From positions 2,976,001 to 3,040,000 of the forward strand of contig OZ316897.1 of assembly GCA_973895155.1 (NCBI GenBank): DNA of 64,000 bases. The letters are read 5' to 3'. The translations under genes were made by a program, and so were the position numbers. The DNA comes from Marsupella aquatica (taxonomy: Eukaryota > Marchantiophyta). Shown in pieces: positions 1-12,969 of the stretch (position 1 is its first letter; each line of letters opens with the position of its first letter). Under the pieces are notes generated by a model, which saw only the letters and a program-made list of their open reading frames with translations, was not told where the DNA came from and searched no databases.

Positions 1-732
1 TAGCATGTTACTAGGATGTGATTAATTTTGTCCATTCATCCTTTTGTTCACAACTCCATTATTGCACTACTCTATCATTTGTGATCTTTTTGGCCTGACA
101 CCTCATAGTTTAGAAAGGACCTGACTGCATGAGAAATAAACAGGAACAAAAACTTTGCGCCTGGCTAAAACCCACAAGAAGAGAGTGATTGCCACTGACT
201 CACCAATGTTCCAAGCAGTCTGGACTGCCATAGACAAATATCTTTAGTAATCCCCAAACCATCTGCCCATATAGCATGCTCGAACATGTTTGCTTATTTG
301 TCTTGTAGTGATTCTCTTTCAACGTAGAATACTTTCTCACTTGAAGAAGACAATTACATTAACTATTGTACTGTGGGTACAATATTAGTTGAAAGAGAAA
401 TAAGTGAACTTTGTAACCTTTAATTTTGAGCTGTATTTTTAGGGGCTCTTTATTCAGGTGACACTTATTGATGTATAAACCATAACTATTATAAAGTTAT
501 CAACCAATGGGGATATAAGTTACAGTACATCCAAATGTTGAGTTCTAGTTGCCGTGTTGAGCCTGGTGGAGAGTGTCTCCTCTTCAGAAATAAGGACCAA
601 TTGAGCAGAGAAAGTACAGTAGTAAAAAGATCAACATTTACTCTAAATTACTTGACTGAAACTAAGGCATTTAGAAAATTAAGGGTGTTAGAAGAAATTA
701 CTAAATTTGACATAATACAAAACAAAAGCCGA

Positions 733-776
733 GACTAGGTCAAATGCATAATTAGACTAGGTCAAATGCATAATTA
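733..776. repeat. 22-bp direct repeat, two tandem copies
   Basis: A 22-bp unit beginning GACTAGGTCAAATGC occurs twice back to back at 733-754 and 755-776 with no mismatch. It looks like a recent slippage duplication in noncoding DNA. Confidence 0.85.
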
Positions 777-1466
777 TAAAAATACATGACAAGCAACATG
801 AATAAGACAAGACAACCAAAAGGTGTTCCGCCATACAGCAGCCTAAAAAAAAAACCCATATGAAGAAAACAATGCCAACCTAAACCCAAACCCATGACAA
901 AAGAACAATCATGCCTAAAACCCACGAGATAGTTGCAACACTCAACCACACAGAACATGATTTGCCTCTAGAGTTGTCATCCTGATTTGTCAGTGTAAGA
1001 AATATATATCAAACTGACTTGCATTTTGGATATTGACTTCCACTTTACATTAGATGATTCACTATATTTTTAATGTCAATGTGATTGTATATCCAATATT
1101 TTAGGTGAACTTTGTCGACCAAATGTCATAGAAGTGCCATCAACTAGATGTAGATATTTGGACTGATCTATTCTACTGTAAATATCAAAATGACCCAAAA
1201 TGATTTTAATTAGTGAATGATGTACTCTTTGTGCTCCAGTGTGTGCTGTATGTGTAGCTGGCCAACAAGAAGCTAGCCTTAAGACAACACATTCTCTAGC
1301 CTTGGAACTAGCCTCAATATTGATTTATGATTTGAAGCTGTCTAATTAAGCTTTAGATGAACCAAAATCTAGGAAGCCTACAATCTAGAGTGATGTGTCA
1401 CTTGTTCTTTTGATTTTCTATGTTGGCCTGCAGGAAGTAGCACCAACCAACAAATCAAAATTGATT

Positions 1467-1579
1467 TTAGGAGTAGCAAGGACGTAGAGGAAGTAAGTAG
1501 GAAGGGGAGTTTTATTCCTTTCCCAATTCATCCTAGGGAAGTACTTAGGAGTAGCAAGGATGTAAAGGAAGTAAGTAAG
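1467..1579. repeat. 35-bp direct repeat, two spaced copies
   Basis: A unit containing TTAGGAGTAGCAAGGA and ending in AAGTAAGTA occurs at about 1467-1500 and 1545-1579, 78 bp apart, with a few mismatches. The short open frame on the minus strand here is a by-product of the repeat. Confidence 0.7.
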
Positions 1580-1773
1580 CCGGTTACTATTCAAATAGTG
1601 CACATTTCAATAAATGATTGATGGGTTGTTTAGATTTATATTCTTTGAGAGGGGGTGGTTTGACAGGGGCGTTTGCAGCACTATTCACAGAGGGCATACA
1701 ACCCAAGGCTTGGGGGTACCTTCACTGATAACTTTATCACCATACATGTCTGTAACGTAGTCAATTATGCAAT

Positions 1774-2060
1774 TACTAGCCCGATGCCTTGCGTTGCACG
1801 AAAGATGTCAAGGAGAGAAAAGCTGTCAAGGTGAGCAAAAGATGTTGAGGTGATAGAAGATGTCAAGGAGAGAAAAGATGTCGAGGTGATAAAAGATGTC
1901 GAGGTGAGAAAAAGATGTCAATGTGAGATTGAAAAGAACATTGAGGTGAAGAAAAGTTGTCAAGGAGAGAAAACATGTCAAATAATATGATAAAAAGTTG
2001 TTGAGGAGATAAAATTAAAGATGTCAAGATGAGAAAAATATGTCGAGGCGAGGAAAATTG
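1774..2060. repeat. degenerate GATGTCAAGGTGAG minisatellite with a fixed leader
   Basis: The block opens with TACTAGCCCGATGCC, then a GTGCAC-like stretch, then about fifteen degenerate purine-rich units of roughly 16-22 bp built on AAAGATGTCAAGGTGAGAAA. A second block with the same leader and unit lies at 15227-15650, so this is a dispersed element and not a local accident. Minus-strand frames reading repeated SPRHLFSP are translations of the repeat, not genes. Confidence 0.75.
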
Positions 2061-3920
2061 CCAAGTCAAGGCAAAAATATTGAGGCAAAGCATGTCCCAA
2101 GGTGCTATAATTGTGAAAGCAATGTTGTGGGCAAGGGTGAGAGCATGGGAGGGAACGCAAGACAAAGCGACGGCTGGGGTGTTACGGGGTCAAGTGAGGT
2201 TGCCCTCTGCTATATGGAGGGAGAGAAACTCACTTTTTTTTCCCTTTTTCCTTCAGTCTCCTCTAATGTGCCCTACCTTTCTCCTCGCCTTTCTCTCCTT
2301 CCAGTCTCCCATCCTGGCTCTTTGGCACCCTCCCTCCCCCTTCCAATATGATTAAGAAAGAGAAGAAGAAACAACATGGAGCAAAAGATAAATGATCTCT
2401 CAGAAAAATGAAAATTTATCTTCTCCTTAACAAAAGTAAATAAATAAATCTGATACCAACCTAATGCACATGTCATTCTTGAAAGTATTTAGCCAGCACA
2501 TGTATTTTGTAAATACTTACTTTAGAAGCAAAAATATCCATGGTATTCACTTCCATAGGAGATCCCTTTTCACTCAATCCAAGGATGTCAAAATCATTGA
2601 AATATATCTGATGGTATTGGTTTGTTCCTCCCTTTTCCACTTTTGTAGATTGCACTAACTCTTTGAGATGAGATAGTTTTTTATAATGTGATCTGAAATA
2701 AGACATATAGACGAACCCATTCCCTAACTTGCATTGCACATTTGTCATTACAACCATTTCATTGTTACAACTATTTCATTGTTACAATCATTTATCACTC
2801 TGGCCATTTAGTCTTGGGGCCATTTTATTCTTAAGGCCATTGTGTCTTTGGTCAATAAGGTTATTGCAATTAAAGAATTTAGAATTGAATGTTAATGTAA
2901 CTTGGAAAAAGTACTTGATAGAGATTAGAAAAGAACATTTTTTTTATCTACTCCTAGTACACTTAATTTTTTTCACTTTCCTATAAACCATCCCTTTTGA
3001 ACTCATGACTTAATTTGTATTGAACTTTGTCTATACTTTTTACTTTAAGTGAATGGGGCAATCATGTGGGCTCTACTTAGAGTGGGGTCTACTCAGATTT
3101 TCTTGTCCGACCCATCTACCCATGATAGCCACATGTAGAATCACACTCAATTCCCAATGACCTTTTTCTAGATGTTTGTATATGAGTCTAGGTGAGGTGT
3201 GGATGTAAGCCCATCAGTGCCTCAGGTTAGGACAAACTCTTTATTCTTCCTTACACAGATCTGATGGGCAGGGGAACTTAACTTTTAAATCCAATGGTCA
3301 TAATGAGTTTCCTCCAAAAATGTCTTTTGTAAGTAGACATTGAGCACAAAAAGGCGGGATTGTATCTTATAGTGAGTAGATAGATGAGTAGATAATCTTA
3401 TCCTCATCCATGGGAAACCAAAACGGTAATTAGTATATATAGATTGAAGTGAAAAGGGTAACTAAGACACAATACAAGTACATCACAGAAAGGGACAGAA
3501 GTCAGAGAATTTAGGGAAGGAGCTGATAGATGTATAATCTTATCTTGTGTACTAGATCATATGAGGTGCAGATAGGGCTCCACGTCTCTCCCCACCCCAC
3601 CAAAAACAAGAAAGCACCAAGACAGCACTCAGAAACCAACGTGAAAAACAGCTCAAACCTCAATAATGGAAAATAGCCACCCCATCCAAAGTAATATGAT
3701 TAAAAAACTAAATAGAAATTAAAGAAAAACCCAAAGAAATCTGGCTCCCGCTTCCTTTATCTAAAGTGGAGCAGAGCTTGTGGAACTATTTATTAACAAA
3801 GAAAGGCGAGGGGATCCTGCCTCCCCACCCTCTTTCAGATGTACCATATGTTATTCTAAACAAATAATAAATGAAAAACCGGTCAGAGATTAAAAACAAC
3901 CTCAAGTTAAAGGCGTATAA

Positions 3921-4289
3921 ACATTGCAAAAAAATCATGTTAGGTATGATGTTTGGCTGATGTTCTGATGTTGGGGCGAGCTCTGATTGGACCTCCAACC
4001 TAATATGCACTGTAGTTTGGATCGCTTGCCTTTGAGAGTTTGGATCGCTTGCCTTTGAGATCTTGTCTTGAGGCCAACACTCTAGCGGATTCGCCTGGAA
4101 CTGAGAGATCCCCATTTCCGTTCAAGACCCCAAAAGAAATAAAAAAGAAAAAAAACATTGTAAAAAATTCATGTTAAGTAAAGAGCTGATGTTCTGATGT
4201 TGCGGCGAGCTCTGATTGGACCTGCAACCTAAAATGCACTGTAGTTTGGATCGCTTGCCTTTGAAATCTTGTCTTGAGGCGAACACTCT
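3921..4289. repeat. tandem duplication of a ~140-160 bp block
   Basis: Two copies begin at 3921 and 4155 with ACATTG(C/T)AAAAAA and end with AACACTCT at about 4083 and 4289. The first copy carries an extra internal 23-bp duplication of GTTTGGATCGCTTGCCTTTG that the second lacks. The copies differ at scattered positions, so the duplication is not very recent. No coding potential is seen. Confidence 0.8.
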
Positions 4290-5792
4290 GAGCTATTTAA
4301 AAAAGAGCCAAATAAAATATAATGAAGGAAAAGTGAAAGTGGTCCAAAGCTGACAAATACCAAACTCACCAAACTCGAAAAATGTGCACGAACTAAAATC
4401 AAAAAACCTAAAAAGAGGAAAAACAAAAGCAGAAACCCGGTAAACCCCCAAAACCGTGAAAATCGGAAAGGAAAAAAGCGCAAACCCCAAAACCCAGAAA
4501 AAGTAGAAAGTACTAAATATTCAAAGTGTGACATGGATGTCCTTTAAGGAGGGTAAGGACGATGAGGTGATTTGTTTGGCGCTTTTTGTTGTAGGGTGGC
4601 AGCAATAGTGTGATATATAGCATCAGAGCATGTGCTCTTACACCACCTTGGTAGTAGATAGTCAGATCCCATTATTTAGCTTTTGTGACGAAATAACTCA
4701 GTTCCTTGCATCAATACGAGAACACTATCCACATGTTCGTGCGTTCCGCGCGTTTTCTGACGAGACAATTGACAAATTTCCAATTGGGACTGGTTTGGCT
4801 GCCTCTTCTTGGACGTCGCAGAAATTTTTCCTGTCCTCGTCGTGCTTGATGCTCCTTACCCACTGCGAGAGTGCAGAGTAGACCGCACCCTCTCGGCTGC
4901 TTCCTCAGATGTCTTGCATGCTACAATGGAGACCGCCTGGACAAAGTTTAAGGATGGGTGGGTCTTGATTTCCGAGGCTTAAAGAACAACAAACATCGAT
5001 GGGATGATGAATTACTTCCTAGGATTCTTGACTCGGCGGGCGGCCCTTTTACCTTCCTCTGTCACCACATGGACTGGGATGATTCTGGTGGGAGATTGTG
5101 GTGTCTTGAAAGTTGGTCCTCCTTGAGAACCGGGTCCGAACTAGCTGCCGGATTGAGTGTCATCAGCAGGTTCCTGTCTTCCTGAGCAGCTTTGTGAGGT
5201 AATCCTTCGATAATTGTGCTCAAAATTCTGATGCTACTATCGTGAATTAAAGCACTGCTTCATGTTCCTCAACTTGTCAACTGGATCGTTCGATGACCAT
5301 GCAAAGTGCCCTTCCCCCTCCATTTGAGAAAATGGTGGGGAAGGCGTTGCATAGATGAATTGATCTTCAGAAGTGGACAGATCTCAAGAGAGTTTGGATA
5401 TCAATGAGAGTCTCTTCGAATAGTCACACTCAGAACCGCGTTAATTGTGTTAAGAAAAAATTCAAAATGCTGTGTTAAGCAGAAAAGATCGACTTTGTGG
5501 GCAAAGTATGGATGATTCAGCTTATTTCTAACACAGGAACTGAATTGTTTATGGCTATCGAGAGATAGAAATGTGGCATGGGGACAATGTGACGCCATAG
5601 ATATTCGAAGAGTGAACGTGTGCAGTACCCCGTGCAAAGGCATGCTGATACACGGATCATGAGCGCACAGCTTTTATTAAAGAGTAATAAATCTATTATT
5701 TACGGCACAAGTAATCCAACTTAAATTCTTTTCTCGAATTCCAATAATTCGGGACCTGTAAAACACTCGAAGATCCCAACTTCCCTCCCGGA

Positions 5793-5993
5793 CTGCTTCT
5801 CTCTCTGTCCTACGTAAAGTGCTGTGAAGGTCTCTAGCGCTGCTTCTCTCTCTGTCCTACGTACAGTGTAGTGAAGGTCTCTAGCGCGCGCTGCTTCTCT
5901 CTCTGTCCTACTTACATACAGTGTTGTGAAGGTCTCTAGCGCGCGCTGCTTCTCTCTCTGTCCTACTTACACTGCTGTGAAGGTCTCTAGCGC
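5793..5993. repeat. 47-56 bp minisatellite just 3' of GH3-1
   Basis: Four copies start at 5793, 5840, 5891 and 5945. Each opens CTGCTTCTCTCTCTGTCCTA and closes AAGGTCTCTAGCGC. The array abuts the stop codon of the minus-strand GH3 gene at 6008, so it is probably transcribed as 3' UTR. A single, non-amplified homologous unit lies just after the stop of the second GH3 gene at about 39108-39180, so the array grew by expansion of an ancestral GH3 3' UTR segment. Confidence 0.85.
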
Positions 5994-6007
5994 CTACATT
6001 CGGGAGT

Positions 6008-7882
6008 TTAATATGTCAATCCGAATCCGTAAGGGAACAGAGGATCATAATGTTTGTCTCCCACATTCATGGGAAGCTGGTCGACAGTTTTGAACCACGT
6101 CCTCGACAGCTTGCCTATGAATTGGTTATCACCGAAAATAACATCGGCTATCCCATTCCCTTCAGTGCCAGGTAACCACGCTGCAACCAATGCATCGACC
6201 AAAGGCACGTAAGGTTCGAAGACCACTGGTCTTCCAGTGATGAGGATTACTAGACACTTTACCTCTGGGCAGACATTTTTTATGGTGGAAATTGACTCCA
6301 GTGGAAGCGAAAGGTTGAGGCTGTCCCCAAAAGTTTCAGCGTAAGGAGGTTCTCCAACCACCACTATAGCAAAATCGGCCTTTTGCTGGGCTGCCCATCC
6401 AGGAAGTGGGGACTCTTCGTACACTATTTCTGTGTCCGGGCTGACTGCAGCTTTGATCCCGTCAAGAACGGTTGTTCCGTTCGTCGTGGTTCCATTCAAC
6501 CCTTGCCATGTGATTGTCCAACCTCCAACCTGCCGACCAATGTCATCTGCATGAGTTCCCGCTACTATGATCTTTCCGGCACTCTTGCTCAAAGGCAAAA
6601 GGGGTTTTGCTGCTGAAGTCTTGCCATTCTTCAACAGCACAAGAGACTTCCTCACTGCCTCTCTTGCCAATTCCCGGTGAGAAGCTTTCCCAAGTTGGTC
6701 AGTGTAAGACTTGTTAAGGTAGGGCTTCTCGAAGAGTCCGATCTTGAACTTCATCGTCAAAATCCGAGCCACGGCGTCGTCGATCCTCTCCATTTTGACG
6801 TATCCCGACTTGACCAGCATAGTCAAGTTACCGATGAACCCTTCGGTGTCATATGGGACCATGATCATGTCAATGCCAGCAGTAACTCCAGCAAGAACAG
6901 AGAAGGTGTAGTTGGCCTTCGGTGGGCTGGTAATCCGGTCGATTCCCTGCCAATCTGAGATGACAAACCCCTTAAAACCGAGCTGCCCTTTGAGAACTTT
7001 CGTAATCAAATATTTATTCTCATGCATTTTGATTCCGTTCCAGCTCGAGTATGAAATCATGACAGTGTTGACTCCCTTGGCAATTGCGTCGAGGTAGGGA
7101 GCCATATGGATTTTCACCAAGCCTTTGTAGTCAATCACGGTGTTGTTCTCATTAATCCCGTCCGTCGTCCCTCCATCTCCCAAGTAGTGCTTGGCGCAGG
7201 CTGCCACCTTCGAGTCGTCCTTGAGAAAAGGAATTCCAGCTGTCTCGTTCTTGGGTTCTCCTTGAAGCCCGAGAATAATGTCAGTCATGTTCCGGACCAG
7301 AGCCGTATTTTCGCTGTAGCTCTCATAGCAGCGGCCCCAGCGCGGATCTCGGCAGGTAGCAATGCAGGGAGCGAACACATATGGAATGCCAGTTGCTCGG
7401 ACCTCGAGAGCTGTAGCTGAGCCGATTCTCTTCACCAGATCTCGGTCCCTTGTGGCCCCTAGGCCGACATTGTGAGGAAAGATCGTGGCTCCAATCACAT
7501 TGTTGTGACCGTGAACGGCGTCCACTCCGTATAGCATGGGAATTGCCAGCCGCGTAGACAGAGCCTGCTTCTGGAACCCCCGCACCATTTCCTGCCATGC
7601 ATGAACGGTGTCCGGAGTGGGCGTGCTGCCTCCGCCATTCAACACACTACCGATCTTGTACTCGTACACATGCGAATCGTTGGCCACAGTGCGTTCGATT
7701 TGTGTCATCTGCCCAATCTTTTCAGCCAGTGTCATCCGACTCATGAGATCCTGTACTCTCGCCTGCACGGTCTGGCTGGCATCTTTGTACAGAACGTATC
7801 CCAGTCCAGTGGTCGCAATGCTCAACCATAGCAGCACGGCAAAGATTGCTCGTAAACTCGGTCCAGCTCCGGTCCCACTCAT
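6008..7882 (-). CDS. secreted GH3 exo-beta-glucosidase, intronless (GH3-1)
   Basis: A single open frame of 624 codons encodes a complete glycoside hydrolase family 3 enzyme of the plant beta-D-glucan exohydrolase type. The family removes terminal glucose from cell-wall beta-glucans outside the cell. The first ~28 residues form a hydrophobic signal peptide. The N-terminal barrel carries the KHYLGDGGT segment and the nucleophile Asp in VISDW near residue 310. The C-terminal sandwich carries GGWTITW and the acid/base Glu in PYAETFGD near residue 516. The spacing between the two (206 residues) equals that of barley ExoI Asp285-Glu491. The frame ends at GFGLTY and lacks the short C-terminal tail of some relatives. 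The ATG at 7882 opens directly on the signal peptide. Plant homologues usually have introns and this gene has none. A close paralogue lies at 37239-39104 and a dead copy at 20964-21830. Confidence 0.95.
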   Translation of the reverse strand: MSGTGAGPSLRAIFAVLLWLSIATTGLGYVLYKDASQTVQARVQDLMSRMTLAEKIGQMTQIERTVANDSHVYEYKIGSVLNGGGSTPTPDTVHAWQEMVRGFQKQALSTRLAIPMLYGVDAVHGHNNVIGATIFPHNVGLGATRDRDLVKRIGSATALEVRATGIPYVFAPCIATCRDPRWGRCYESYSENTALVRNMTDIILGLQGEPKNETAGIPFLKDDSKVAACAKHYLGDGGTTDGINENNTVIDYKGLVKIHMAPYLDAIAKGVNTVMISYSSWNGIKMHENKYLITKVLKGQLGFKGFVISDWQGIDRITSPPKANYTFSVLAGVTAGIDMIMVPYDTEGFIGNLTMLVKSGYVKMERIDDAVARILTMKFKIGLFEKPYLNKSYTDQLGKASHRELAREAVRKSLVLLKNGKTSAAKPLLPLSKSAGKIIVAGTHADDIGRQVGGWTITWQGLNGTTTNGTTVLDGIKAAVSPDTEIVYEESPLPGWAAQQKADFAIVVVGEPPYAETFGDSLNLSLPLESISTIKNVCPEVKCLVILITGRPVVFEPYVPLVDALVAAWLPGTEGNGIADVIFGDNQFIGKLSRTWFKTVDQLPMNVGDKHYDPLFPYGFGLTY

Positions 7883-10800
7883 GGTTCTTCTGCTTAGAGA
7901 TCTTTCGTTTCGAGCTAAATTACTTCCCTCTTCAATGTTCCTAGCTCACAAACACGAGCTAGATCGACGTGGCCTCGATTCTTCTCCGGGTGCAAATGCT
8001 GCTGGGACAGCAATACAAGATCGGGTGAAGGAAACGAGCCAGTCGAGAGCTGAGCATTCACTGAGTCAAGTCATTCGACCATCATGCTGTCACTCCGGCA
8101 ATGCATGACAGCACTGGAAGATACCTGGACGTCAGTTGAGCCACACGTGATATGATCTATCAATCAAAGCTGTGCAGAGCCTCTAGCCTGTGACGACGGG
8201 TAACGTCTGATCTGGTCTACGTGCCAGAATTGGCCACATTATTATTACGCACTCTCGCAATATCTGTGTCTTTCTCCCAACCGGTCAGTGATGGAGGTTG
8301 CGGGAGAATCGTGCAGATTTGCGTTTTGACAGACGCATGTGTTCGAACCAAAGGCTTCAACGTACTTATAGACTTATAGATAAGAGATCTCATACAGGTA
8401 CATTTGGCTTATACCCTGTCTGTCTATTATGCGCTATACATTTGTAACAGGTACGCGTACAAGTCTCTCTCTCTCTATAACGGGTACATCATGAGCTTGT
8501 ACAACGGGTCTTGAGAAGTTGTGCGTCTGCGTCCTCACTCCTCGTCGATGTGCAACTGGAACGGACAGGAGCGCTGATCCTCAATAAACAGTGCTCCGGA
8601 TTCGTGTGAGTGAAACCACTCATTATTGGTACTTGTAACTAGTACGATTGGTGACTGCCGGTGTATGATTGGCACTGCAGAGAGTGAGGCTTGCCTTAGA
8701 GCACCCGGACTAAAGAGTAGAGTATAAATTGGCTCGTCCTCCTATAGTCACTGGTAAGGGTGCTTGTTTTACTATAGTCACTAACCAATGAACTTTTAAC
8801 ACCAGAACGTGAGCATTCGTACGAAGAAAAAGCGTTATTTGAAATAAAATGTTTTAAGATGGCTATGTTCTCGATTGGAGCTTTGGTTTCTCTTTATAAT
8901 GGGGCCCATAGCTTACTAACCAGGTCACCAGCATTTGACATTTGAAGAGGAATTTTTTTTAAAAGAAAATTGTCTGGCTATCTTTTTGATGTGTAACTTG
9001 GGGGTCTCCTTTGAGTCACCATGGTACAACACACGCGACTAACTATACGATCTATAGTTTGATTTGTTTTAAAGAAGACTGAGTTTTTTTAATGAAAAGA
9101 GTATATATAAGTAGCTTTCTTTAATTTATTTTAAGGACTATAAATAGATTGAATTTTTGAATAAAGGTTACCAAGAATATGAACTTTTATTCTTTTAGGC
9201 AATATTTCTGATATATAGAAGCCTTTTATTGGTCCATGCAGGAAAGTCTCGTTCGGCAGGTGACTTCTGTCAGGATTGACCATATCCAGGTAATTTGTTG
9301 AGACTTCGATCCCATAAAAGCCAAAGGTTCTCTGGTCCAGCAATACGTCCATCTTTATATTAGAGTAGGTCTTTTCGTGTAAGATTTCAGCTGTCAAAAA
9401 GCTGACAAATGGTGTCTTGAAGCCGAAAAAGTGTGTCTTCAACGTTCGTTCAACTCAAACTGTCAGTAGCGGTGACAGATTCCACTACTATCTTTCGTTT
9501 GCAACGTCTACAATACAGAGGCTGCAAGACTGACGTCAGATCATGGTGCTCTATCGGTAAGTCTCTATAAATCCGGCGTAAGTTGTTGTCCCCTCCTTTG
9601 GCCTTTCCCGCTGTACACCGTTCCTTCCAATCATTGAAACCAAGAAATGAATTGCATTACACTGCCAGAAAACAAGGGGAGTCCAACCGGGAGACAGGAT
9701 CACACAGACGAAAGACCCAATAAGCCAATCAAGGGGAGGCCACCAAGGAGCCAACAAGCCCGAGGGACCCGGAAAGCAGCCATGAGGGTATGGGAGTGAT
9801 CTGTAACTCGATGTAAGATCTAGCCTGAAGGGAAGCGAATGTCGACCCACGATTTGAAGGCTTCAGTGAAATCCACACACCGCAGTGAGATCGAAATCAC
9901 AGGGATTGCATCGCAGCGTACAGACAGAGGTCTCAAGTCTCAACATACTGTACACTAGTACCAGCGACTACGGCAGTAATCATTACGTTCCACACGTACG
10001 AACTTTACAGCCCAGCTGCTCCTCATCGGTCCTTTCATCTGCTCCCCGGTCCGCTTCTTTCGCTTTCTTTCACCCAATCTTGAAATCACACTTACCCTCC
10101 CCCCCTCCCCCCAGGCTTGTATTATTGCCTTTATGTTATGCACATCAAAAGGCAGAAGAATGCTGTGTAGAATACTGTGTGCTATGCCACGTTACATGTG
10201 AATCAATACCCGTTGGATGAATTTTCCATATCACAACAAACCCAAATAATCAGTGTTTAAAACTGCTACTGTTTATGTATAATTACAGAGACGGGTAGAA
10301 TTGGACTACTGCCCTACATTATGTCAGTTTCCAACTGTTCCCACGTGGACTTCCACCTCGAGACCTCTTTGGCGAGATTTGACGAGATTTCAGTTTCCAG
10401 TCTCGTGTGTTCAGGGTCGGAGGTCTTTCGCCAGTAGGTCTTCTTCCGACCGTGACCGTCGTGCACTCCGCCCAAGGTCTTCGTGTTCTTGAATCCTGTA
10501 GATTGGAGAGGGCTTGCTTGTACCATAATTGCCCAGTCATTAATTGTGTTCTAAGTTTTCAACTGGCACAGTTTTCCAGATGGGGCATTTCCAAATAACA
10601 GTTTGATCGAGCGATCCCAACCAGATAAATGCCTGTTTCACTCTTGTCACGCATGTCTTTCATCACGACCATCCTCTTAGATCGATGTTAGTCCTGGCAA
10701 GCCCAAGTGCCAATGCAAGCTTGAGCTGGAGTGAATTCGTTCATACTTTCCCGGCGAGAGTATTTTGTAAAGATAGAGTTTATAGCTCCTTGCGACTAGC

Positions 10801-12969
10801 GCTTGAATTGTCGACTTGACTGGAACTTAGAATACCGTTGCACATTCATCATGCACCTCCGGATGAAGTATTTGGAGGATTCGGTTTTTTTTTTTGGGTC
10901 TTGAAAATTCTTCATCAATTACGCGAAGAAGACAGTACAACAAGCGAGGGAGTAAGCAAGTCGGTCTCGGTGGAAGCGCGGGACCAGTCGGCGGTCAGCA
11001 TCTACCAGCAGTACAGTACTTTGTTGTGATCCGACTGCGTGAGCAGTGGCATGCATCCACCAGCACTGCAGTATTTGTTTGTGATCCGACTGTGTGAGCA
11101 GTGGCGTGCATCCACCAGCGCAACGGTACTTTGTTGTGATCCGACTGTGTGTGACTAGTGGCATGCTGGTTAGCGTTCAAAATCGAGCTGCTGTTGCCCA
11201 AACGTACGCGCGATTCCACCAGCAGACTGGTGACGCTTTGCTCTCATCGGGTCGAGCTCACCGGTCTGTTGCATTTGTTCTTACCTGTTCATATACGCTC
11301 AGCATTTTGCTCTTACGAATGCATCGACCTTTCCTGTTGATGGGTCGGACACGAGCACAGTCCCGAAAAGCGAGTCTTAAAAGTCTACAGTGCCTGAGGG
11401 GTGGTCTTGCACTGGAAATCATGGACCCGCTCAGGGCCTTCAACGCACATTGCTGAAGCTGTTTGGTGAATACGTTGATTCCGGGAGTGTACGTGGAAAA
11501 AGGGGAAAGTCTCGTGGACACTTCCCCTTATACTACCAGTGATGGTTTAAAGCTATATCCCACCCAATTCCAGGTATGGTTGGGATTGTCAAAGGAGCCC
11601 TAAGCTCTTCCCTTGTTTTGTAAAGAGCAAAATTGTCGCATGTTTGTAAGGGAAGGACAAGATTTGACGTATCAACAAAATAGGAAATCGCATCCATGGT
11701 AGGATGTCAATGAATTGTAAAAGAACCACTTAGTTCCTAAAGTACACAGCCTTGTCGAAGTTGGGGTACGCGATGGATGTACTTTTGCAATAGGGGTACC
11801 CAGTCCTTTGTTGTCTTTCGCAAAGATGGCGCGCGAGGCCGCATTATTGGACGGTTCTGGAAAATCCTTTTCCAGTGGATAGTCACAATTCATCCCGCCT
11901 TTCAACTTTTTGTAAACAGATCATCCGCCAGATTTTACGCATCTGGCGTGATTGCATGGTACAGTGCTTGAATCATTATCTCCTGATTTTAAGCCATTCT
12001 CCAACTATGGAAAAGAAAATAGTCTAATAGCCATGACACTTCCGAAAATAAGCTAGCATTCCATTGAGTGATTCCAATTACGTTAGTGCTGATCTGAATG
12101 TAAGGAGAAGCCAAGCAATTCAATGGCCAACAAAAGCTAAGAATGTGGAGGTTTACAATAAGTAATCCCTGATCTTGATAATCATTCCACATAGATACTT
12201 TAATGGTGATCTACACAGATATGTTTGATTTTGAATGGGTATGTAAGCTGAATAGTCACAAGCGAAGAGACACAAGATGAAAATGTACTAAGAGAAACTT
12301 GAATTGCAGAACTTGATGTGGATCTTTTACGATTCTTATTATGATTCTTTTCGAGTTGTTCATTCCTTTTGTGAGAACGCTGTACAAGGTACTGATTTGT
12401 GACCAACGAAGGTGACAGAGATTATGATGGAATCAGACCATAGGATGCTGATTAATGCATACAAAGTCAGCGTGGCAGCATGAACTCTGACCAATGAATA
12501 AGTTACTGTGCATGCATAACTAGATATATACTGCAAAGGAAATCCTCTTTAATGTCGTCTCTATTGCCCGCTCTATTGCTCAATCTGATCATACATCGCA
12601 ACATCAGGTTCGAGATTGATATCCGGAAAGACTATTAACTAAGAAAGCCAGCCAGGAGTCCCTGCATGCCCCTTTGCTATACAAAATTCAATAGGATAGA
12701 ATGCAGCAGTGAGGTCGGGTCTCGATCCTCATGAAAAAGATATCAATCAAGAGCGCAGGAATTACTAGAGGGTTGAGGTCGTGCTCTGTCAAGGATCACC
12801 TAGTTTGCGAACGGTGATAAACCTAGTTTGTCACCCACATCCTGGCCCACATGAAATAATTACAGGAGGAACGCCCGACAGGGACATCATATATTATCAC
12901 CTCAAAGCCTCATCAAATGAATGATGTTCCTCAACGGCAGCTCATATATCAGCTAAATTATAGGTTTCA
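7883..12969. other. interval without a supported gene
   Basis: The first few hundred bases are the upstream region of GH3-1 and must contain its promoter, but no TATA or other box stands out. Open frames at 9131-9442 (-), 10314-10540 (-) and 11672-11905 (-) are short and match no family I recognise. The only clear structure is the 55-bp repeat at 11016-11168. A CCAAT at 12491 and a TATATA run near 12524 lie about 450 bp before the next gene and could be its promoter elements, but this is weak. Confidence 0.5.
11016..11168. repeat. 55-bp tandem repeat, about 2.8 copies
   Basis: Units start at 11016, 11071 and 11126 with an exact 55-bp period and contain TTGTGATCCGACTGTGTGAG and a CATCCACCAGC box. 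The third copy is cut short near 11168. All three frames stay open on both strands, so the unit produces misleading overlapping open frames. No coding role is supported. Confidence 0.85.

Larger units (their letters stand above)
1..5792. other. gene-free, repeat-rich interval
   Basis: I find no gene I can support here. The sequence is AT-rich and holds several local duplications, listed separately. Weak coding-like stretches around 4630-5180 on the plus strand are broken by stops in every frame and match no family I recognise. They could be a worn gene remnant. Confidence 0.6.

Noticed and set aside
1863-2165. 100-codon minus-strand frame rich in SPRHLFSP
   Set aside because: It is a translation of the degenerate GATGTC minisatellite and the same bias appears in other frames.
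4229-4534. Hydrophobic minus-strand frame (Phe/Leu-rich) resembling a membrane protein
   Set aside because: The plus strand is a run of A- and C-rich simple sequence, which always gives Phe/Leu/Trp-rich antisense frames. No family match.
9131-9442. 103-codon minus-strand frame
   Set aside because: It opens with TTG, not ATG, lies in AT-rich DNA and matches no family I recognise.
10314-10598. Overlapping frames on both strands
   Set aside because: Short, mutually overlapping and without motifs. I could not choose one.
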